Positions 5,937-9,019 of a stretch of DNA of 9,019 nt are shown in pieces. The first letter of the stretch is position 1, and every line of letters starts with the position of its first letter. The DNA comes from Candidatus Subteraquimicrobium carltonvillense (lineage in GTDB: Bacteria > Actinomycetota > Aquicultoria > Subteraquimicrobiales > Subteraquimicrobiaceae). The stretch is taken from positions 13,665 through 22,683 of the forward strand of contig DDKQ01000043.1 in assembly GCA_002339355.1 (NCBI GenBank), given 5' to 3'. Under the pieces are notes generated by a model. That model had not been told where the DNA came from, made no database searches, and was given only the letters and a program-made list of their open reading frames with translations. Position numbers and translations under genes: made by a program.

Positions 5937-7995
5937 AAACTTAGGAGGAAAACGGAGTGATGGCAAATTCAAAACCATTTGGGATGGGATAATCCATTGG
6001 TCCCTCTTTCTTTTGGTTTTCCTCTTTCCCATCCTGGTTAATCCCTTTTTACCCCCAATTTTTACATTACCTAAGCTCACTTTCCTTAGAATACTCACCA
6101 TAGTTATGTTATTTGCTTGGTCGGTCAAAGTTATTAAATCGGGGAGGATAAGATTCATTCGTACAACTTTGAATATTCCCGTCTTAGCCCTGACCTTTGT
6201 AGCTATCCTCACCACCATCACCTCGGTACATTTCCTCACGGCGTTGTTTGGGGAATACAGCCGGTGGGAAGGTTCACTAACCTTCCTCAACTACCTTTTA
6301 ATTTTCTTCATTACGACGAATTTTGTTAAGGGAAGGAGGCAGTATGATCTCCTTCTCTTTGGGTTGCTTCTTTCCGCTTCTCTCGTCTCGATCTTAAGCA
6401 TCATAGAACAGCATTGGACCAATTTTCTTCTCCTCTACGCCAAGGTTTATTGTCCGGCTGGATTGGGTAAACCGAGTGGATTTGAGATGGCTCGATCCTT
6501 CGCCACTTTTGGCAATCCCATGTACCTGAGCGCCTATTTAACATTGGTACTCCCATTGGCGCTAGCCATTTTCGTGAAAGGTTCTTATCCCAAAAGGTTA
6601 AAGGGGTTGCTGCCCCTTTCCATAACTTTGATGCTCATCTGTCTGGTTTTCACTTATGCTCGAGCTGCCTGGCTTGGATTCGCCGTGTCTTTCTTGTTCA
6701 TAATATTTTTAAGTCTTCGAGATATTTGGGCAAATAAGAAGATGGTCTTAGTGTTCATGGGCATGGCCCTCATTTGTGCTCTTTTTGTCAACATCCCCTC
6801 GAAGTACAGCGCTTATACTGCTGTCCAGCGAATGACCTCAATCGTTCAAATTGAGGAAGGAAGTGCCGTGCCTCGCTTAAAGATGTGGCGACAGACACTC
6901 CCCCTCATCGCCGATCGTCCATTTCTGGGTTCAGGTGCCGATACCTATAAGTTGGTTTTTCCCAAATACAAGCCCAAGGGATGGGTAATTGCCTTTCGTC
7001 AACCTCTACTCGATAAAGCCCACAATGATTTCCTACAGGTGGCGGCAACCATGGGACTATTGGGATTGGCTGCGTATCTTTGGTTCCTTGGCACTTTCTT
7101 CCTGAAGGGAATCCGCACCATAAGCCAGACCGAGCATGATTATGAAAAAGCATTACTCATTGGGATCATTGCTGGAGCTTTGGGCTACGTCGTTCAACTC
7201 CAATTTAACTTCAGCCATCTTTCGGTAGCTCCTCTTTTCTGGCTCTTTGCGGGGCTAGCCTGCACCATTCAGGAAAATCGGAAGTGGGAATGGAAAATTT
7301 TTAGGAAATCAAGGCGGCTGGCGTGGATAATCTACGGAGCTTCAGGGCTCATTGTCCTTCTTCTCATCGTATGCAGTCTCATTCCCCTGATTGCGGACAT
7401 TTATTTTTCTAAGGCACTAAACTACCAGCATGAAAAGCGATTAGATGAGGCAATTTCCTGCTATGAACGAGCCGCCTCTTTGTATCCCCTTGAGGAACTT
7501 TACCTGTATTCGCTGGGGAGGGCATATTCGACGAAAGCCCTTTCCGCTAAGGATCCAGAATATGCTCGTCTTTATATCATTTTGGCAGCCGATGTCTTCA
7601 ACAGATCCCAGAAGCTCAATCCTTGGGATGAAAATGCTTTCTTTTACGCCGGCAATATGTATCTTCGAGCGGGAAAGGTGCTCGACAAAGGGATGTTTGA
7701 CAATGCCATAGATGCTTACAACCGGGGATTGAAACTCAATCCCACGAGCGCGGATGCCTACCTAAACCTGGGAGTTGCCCTTGCCTATCAGGGCGATTTT
7801 GAAGAAGCCATTTCCGAATGGGAAAAAACTCTGGTCATAGATCCCGGAAAGGTTGATGCCCATTACAATATTGGATGGGTTTATGAAAGAATTGGTTTGC
7901 TCTCCGAGGCTAAAAAGGCATATCGAAGAGCTCTTAAGATAAATCCATCTTATACGGATGCTAAAAAAGCCCTCAAACGCCTGCAAAATCCCTGA
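5923..7995 (+). CDS. O-antigen ligase/polymerase-like (Wzy_C) membrane protein with C-terminal TPR domain
   Basis: The protein has 690 residues and a TTG start with GGGGAAGGAA (5911-5920) just upstream. About twelve hydrophobic segments span residues 22-448. Family landmarks are RSFATFGNPMYLSAYL (191-206), TYARAAWLG (244-252), the long outer loop with RLKMW and DRPFLGSGADTY (318-342), and AHNDFLQVAATMGLLG (366-381), whose Arg and His residues are typical of WaaL/Wzy glycan-transfer sites. One more helix (466-489) leads into several TPRs (about 495-690), with typical NPxxxxAYLNLG and YNIGWVYERIG repeats. Such proteins polymerise or attach lipid-linked glycans outside the membrane, sometimes onto proteins; the substrate here is unknown. 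The tail matches the partial gene at 1-741, so two paralogues flank the cytochrome-rex block. The 14-base overlap with the propeller gene suggests co-expression. Confidence 0.88.
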   Translation: MNKDKNLGGKRSDGKFKTIWDGIIHWSLFLLVFLFPILVNPFLPPIFTLPKLTFLRILTIVMLFAWSVKVIKSGRIRFIRTTLNIPVLALTFVAILTTITSVHFLTALFGEYSRWEGSLTFLNYLLIFFITTNFVKGRRQYDLLLFGLLLSASLVSILSIIEQHWTNFLLLYAKVYCPAGLGKPSGFEMARSFATFGNPMYLSAYLTLVLPLALAIFVKGSYPKRLKGLLPLSITLMLICLVFTYARAAWLGFAVSFLFIIFLSLRDIWANKKMVLVFMGMALICALFVNIPSKYSAYTAVQRMTSIVQIEEGSAVPRLKMWRQTLPLIADRPFLGSGADTYKLVFPKYKPKGWVIAFRQPLLDKAHNDFLQVAATMGLLGLAAYLWFLGTFFLKGIRTISQTEHDYEKALLIGIIAGALGYVVQLQFNFSHLSVAPLFWLFAGLACTIQENRKWEWKIFRKSRRLAWIIYGASGLIVLLLIVCSLIPLIADIYFSKALNYQHEKRLDEAISCYERAASLYPLEELYLYSLGRAYSTKALSAKDPEYARLYIILAADVFNRSQKLNPWDENAFFYAGNMYLRAGKVLDKGMFDNAIDAYNRGLKLNPTSADAYLNLGVALAYQGDFEEAISEWEKTLVIDPGKVDAHYNIGWVYERIGLLSEAKKAYRRALKINPSYTDAKKALKRLQNP

Positions 7996-8096
7996 ACTCC
8001 TCTCCGAAACTTTTTTCAAAGACAGGTTTGTGATACATGTGTCATAATTTCAGAATTTAATGTGTATTATCAACAAGATGGGTTAACACTATGGTC

Positions 8097-8122
8097 GGGG
8101 TGAAGTGCTCCGAAAACACCCC
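8097..8122. repeat. Inverted repeat at the left side of the G+C-rich island
   Basis: GGGGTG (8097-8102) pairs with CACCCC (8117-8122) across a 14-base loop and is followed by AAAAA on the + strand. A terminator needs T residues after the stem, so this is not one on the + strand. An overlapping alternative pairing is AGTGC (8104-8108) with GCACT (8129-8133). Confidence 0.45.
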
Positions 8123-8137
8123 AAAAAGGCACTATCG

Positions 8138-8150
8138 TGCCCACGGGGCA
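8138..8150. repeat. Small tight hairpin in the G+C-rich island
   Basis: TGCCC-ACG-GGGCA is a perfect 5-bp stem with a three-base loop, lying between the two larger inverted repeats. Its role is unknown. Confidence 0.4.
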
Positions 8151-8158
8151 GGCGCAGT

Positions 8159-8203
8159 CGGCCGTTTACCCCGTTAGCGAGTGAAACGAGCTTTACGGGG
8201 CCG
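8159..8203. repeat. Central hairpin of the G+C-rich island
   Basis: CCCCGT (8169-8174) pairs with ACGGGG (8195-8200), and AGC (8176-8178) with GCT (8190-8192) inside it, leaving an 11-base loop. CGG near 8159 can pair with CCG at 8201-8203 outside. The structure is equally possible on either strand and has no T-tail, so an RNA structure or a mobile-repeat remnant is more likely than a terminator. Confidence 0.5.
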
Positions 8204-8213
8204 CTCGCGTCTC

Positions 8214-8263
8214 GCCTCGCTACAAAACTTTGAGAATGCTTAAGAGGTTTTCATAGGCGAGGC
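8214..8263. repeat. Inverted repeat GCCTCGC / GCGAGGC
   Basis: The perfect 7-bp arms at 8214-8220 and 8257-8263 are separated by 36 bases. They interlock with the TGCTTAAGA repeat (8237-8282), so both pairings cannot form as simple nested stems. They would give a pseudoknot or two alternative folds. Confidence 0.4.
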
Positions 8264-8282
8264 TCCGACACTTTCTTAAGCA
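8237..8282. repeat. Inverted repeat TGCTTAAGA / TCTTAAGCA
   Basis: The perfect 9-bp arms at 8237-8245 and 8274-8282 are separated by 28 bases and form the right edge of the G+C-rich island. The arms could be the ends of a small element or a hairpin stem. Confidence 0.5.
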
Positions 8283-8438
8283 CTTACCCCTTCCTCGAAT
8301 GTATAAAATGTAAACCTAACTCGTTAATAGTCCAATTTGCTGTTTAACGCAGGATTATCCAAAGATGGAGCCCACCCACTTTAGAAAAAATACAGTAATT
8401 TATGATCCACCTATAGGTCTGCGATGAGATGTCACAAT

Positions 8439-8466
8439 TTGACCTTAGAATATTTTGCTGTATAAT
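8439..8466 (+). promoter_or_regulatory. Sigma-70/sigma-A type promoter for vapBC
   Basis: TTGACC (8439-8444) and a perfect TATAAT (8461-8466) are separated by 16 bases. Transcription would start near 8473, about 65 bases before the vapB start codon. The imperfect repeat GTCA-N5-TGAC (8431-8443) overlaps the -35 box. Confidence 0.75.
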
Positions 8467-8471
8467 ATACA
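8459..8471. promoter_or_regulatory. Palindromic candidate operator of the VapBC system
   Basis: TGTATA-A-TATACA is a perfect 6+1+6 inverted repeat covering the -10 box. Ribbon-helix-helix antitoxins such as VapB typically bind palindromes over their own promoter, so this is the obvious autoregulatory site. The assignment rests on position and symmetry. Confidence 0.5.
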
Positions 8472-8539
8472 TCATAAAATAAGATAAGGATGTGTTTAGA
8501 GGGGAAATTCGATTTTATCATGCATGCGAGGTGATAATT

Positions 8540-8803
8540 TTGAAGCGCACTCAGATTTACCTAACGATGGAGCAGTGGCGAGATCTTCAAATCCAGGGCA
8601 AGAAAGAGCATAAATCCGTGGCTGAGTTGATCCGTGAAGCTATAGATAAAGTATATCGTAGTAAAAAGGAGTCAAATTTTAAAACCGCTCTTCGCAAAGT
8701 TGCTGGCATTTGGGCAGATCGGACCGATATAGGCTCTTCTGAGGAATATGTTCGCGAAATTCGTAAAGGTCGCCGGTTAAAGAGATTTGGATTGGAGAAA
8801 TGA
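8540..8803 (+). CDS. vapB: VapB-type ribbon-helix-helix antitoxin
   Basis: The frame is open from 8492, but the protein most likely starts at TTG 8540: GAGGTGAT (8528-8535) lies just upstream, and the product then begins MKRTQIYL, the usual first beta-strand of CopG-type antitoxins. The 87-residue protein has that strand (2-8), two helices (about 10-34, ending in SVAELIREAIDKVY) and a charged C-terminal tail with AGIWADR and EEYVREIRKGRR, typical of the toxin-neutralising part of VapB. It would bind DNA as a dimer and mask a PIN-domain RNase. Its stop overlaps the vapC start by four bases (ATGA), as expected for a coupled pair. The antitoxin looks intact although its toxin is broken. Confidence 0.88.
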   Translation: MKRTQIYLTMEQWRDLQIQGKKEHKSVAELIREAIDKVYRSKKESNFKTALRKVAGIWADRTDIGSSEEYVREIRKGRRLKRFGLEK

Positions 8804-9019
8804 TCCGAGTTCTTTTAGATACGGATGTAATAATCGAGTGTTTGCGAAATAACTCGGTGGTTATTTCTGCTCTTGAAGAACTGGTGGATAAAGGTACCAT
8901 CATTTGTTATTCTCCAGTTTCCAAAGCAGAGATATACGGTGGAATGCGGCTCCATTGTTCACATTCAACCGGAAACATTATCCAATGAAAGATGTCAAAT
9001 TATATACTCCGAGCCCTCC
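8800..9019 (+). pseudogene. vapC: vapC PIN-domain toxin, disrupted by an internal deletion with frameshift
   Basis: The ATG at 8800 opens a typical VapC start, IRVLLDTDVIIE, with acidic residues Asp7 and Asp9, and continues to SPVSKAEIYGGMR with Glu44. This frame then turns to unrelated residues and stops at 8986-8988 after 62 residues; full VapC proteins have about 130. In another frame, bases 8952-9017 read PLFTFNRKHYPMKDVKLY, which is the usual C-terminal end of the same family, still open at the window edge. The roughly 55-60 residues that normally lie between, with the remaining catalytic aspartates, are absent. A single base error cannot remove them, so this is a real deletion near 8949 unless the assembly collapsed. 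The encoded product should have no RNase activity. Confidence 0.85.

Larger units (their letters stand above)
7996..8539. other. Long intergenic region with a G+C-rich, hairpin-rich island
   Basis: I find no credible gene in these 544 bases. The first part is A+T-rich and contains the imperfect palindrome TGATACATGTGTCA (8031-8044, one mismatched pair). No clear terminator follows the ligase gene: a run of six Ts near 8011 has no good stem. Bases about 8095-8282 are clearly richer in G+C than their surroundings and carry several inverted repeats, listed separately. About 8285-8430 shows nothing I can name. The vapB promoter and operator lie at 8439-8471. Confidence 0.6.

Noticed and set aside
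7996..8030. A rho-independent terminator after the ligase gene
   Set aside because: There is a run of six Ts near 8011, but the sequence before it does not form a convincing stem.
8031..8044. Imperfect palindrome TGATACATGTGTCA as a regulator-binding site
   Set aside because: It lies after the ligase gene, about 400 bases before the next promoter, and has no matching copy in the window, so no regulator can be assigned.
8040..8440. Near-identical direct repeats TGTCATAATTT (8040-8050) and TGTCACAATTT (8430-8440) as ends of an inserted element
   Set aside because: Only 10 of 11 bases match, they are A+T-rich, and they lie in direct orientation with no terminal inverted repeats or flanking target duplication. 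Chance is a sufficient explanation.

Overview
This 9 kb window is bacterial and of moderate G+C content by eye. Every supported gene lies on the + strand. The best functional clue is a stretch of respiratory and redox genes: two multiheme c-type cytochromes (about 12 and 10 haem motifs), the second followed 25 bp later by rex, the NADH/NAD+-sensing repressor. Rex, strong Shine-Dalgarno sites, a NapC/NirT-type quinol-oxidising anchor and a lipoprotein cytochrome fit an anaerobic or facultative member of the Bacillota, a deep-branching Actinomycetota or a relative. I cannot fix the taxon from the sequence alone.

Layout. Bases 1-741 are the 3' end of a gene that runs off the left edge: the last transmembrane helix and TPR tail of an O-antigen-ligase-like (Wzy/WaaL) protein, recognisable because it aligns with the complete paralogue at 5923-7995. 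Next come a membrane-anchored cytochrome (918-1943), a hairpin-rich gap with a terminator-like stem-loop, a lipoprotein cytochrome (2113-2982), rex (3008-3631), a secreted eight-bladed PQQ-type beta-propeller fused to a multi-helix membrane domain (3660-5936), and the complete O-antigen ligase/TPR protein (5923-7995), which overlaps the propeller gene by 14 bases. A 544-base gap follows, holding a G+C-rich, hairpin-rich island of unknown nature and then a promoter. The window ends with a vapB antitoxin gene and a vapC toxin gene broken by an internal deletion.

How the genes may work together. Both cytochromes are preceded by 18-bp sites resembling the Rex operator (TTGTGAA-N4-TTCACAA): TTGTGAATTTAGGCACAA at 2042-2059 is good, and TTGAGAAAAAAAGCACAA at 866-883 is weaker. 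The simplest model is a redox-tuned module. Rex would repress the cytochromes and itself when NAD+ is high. When NADH builds up, the cell would make a quinol-linked, surface-directed haem chain. The propeller/membrane protein and the glycan-polymer enzyme may serve the same envelope, but only gene order suggests that.

The most notable points are the Rex-cytochrome circuit, non-standard haem-binding motifs (CX3CH, CX6CH, CX4CH), a sharply bounded near-identical tract shared by the two cytochrome genes (probable gene conversion), the propeller-membrane fusion, and the deletion-disabled vapC.
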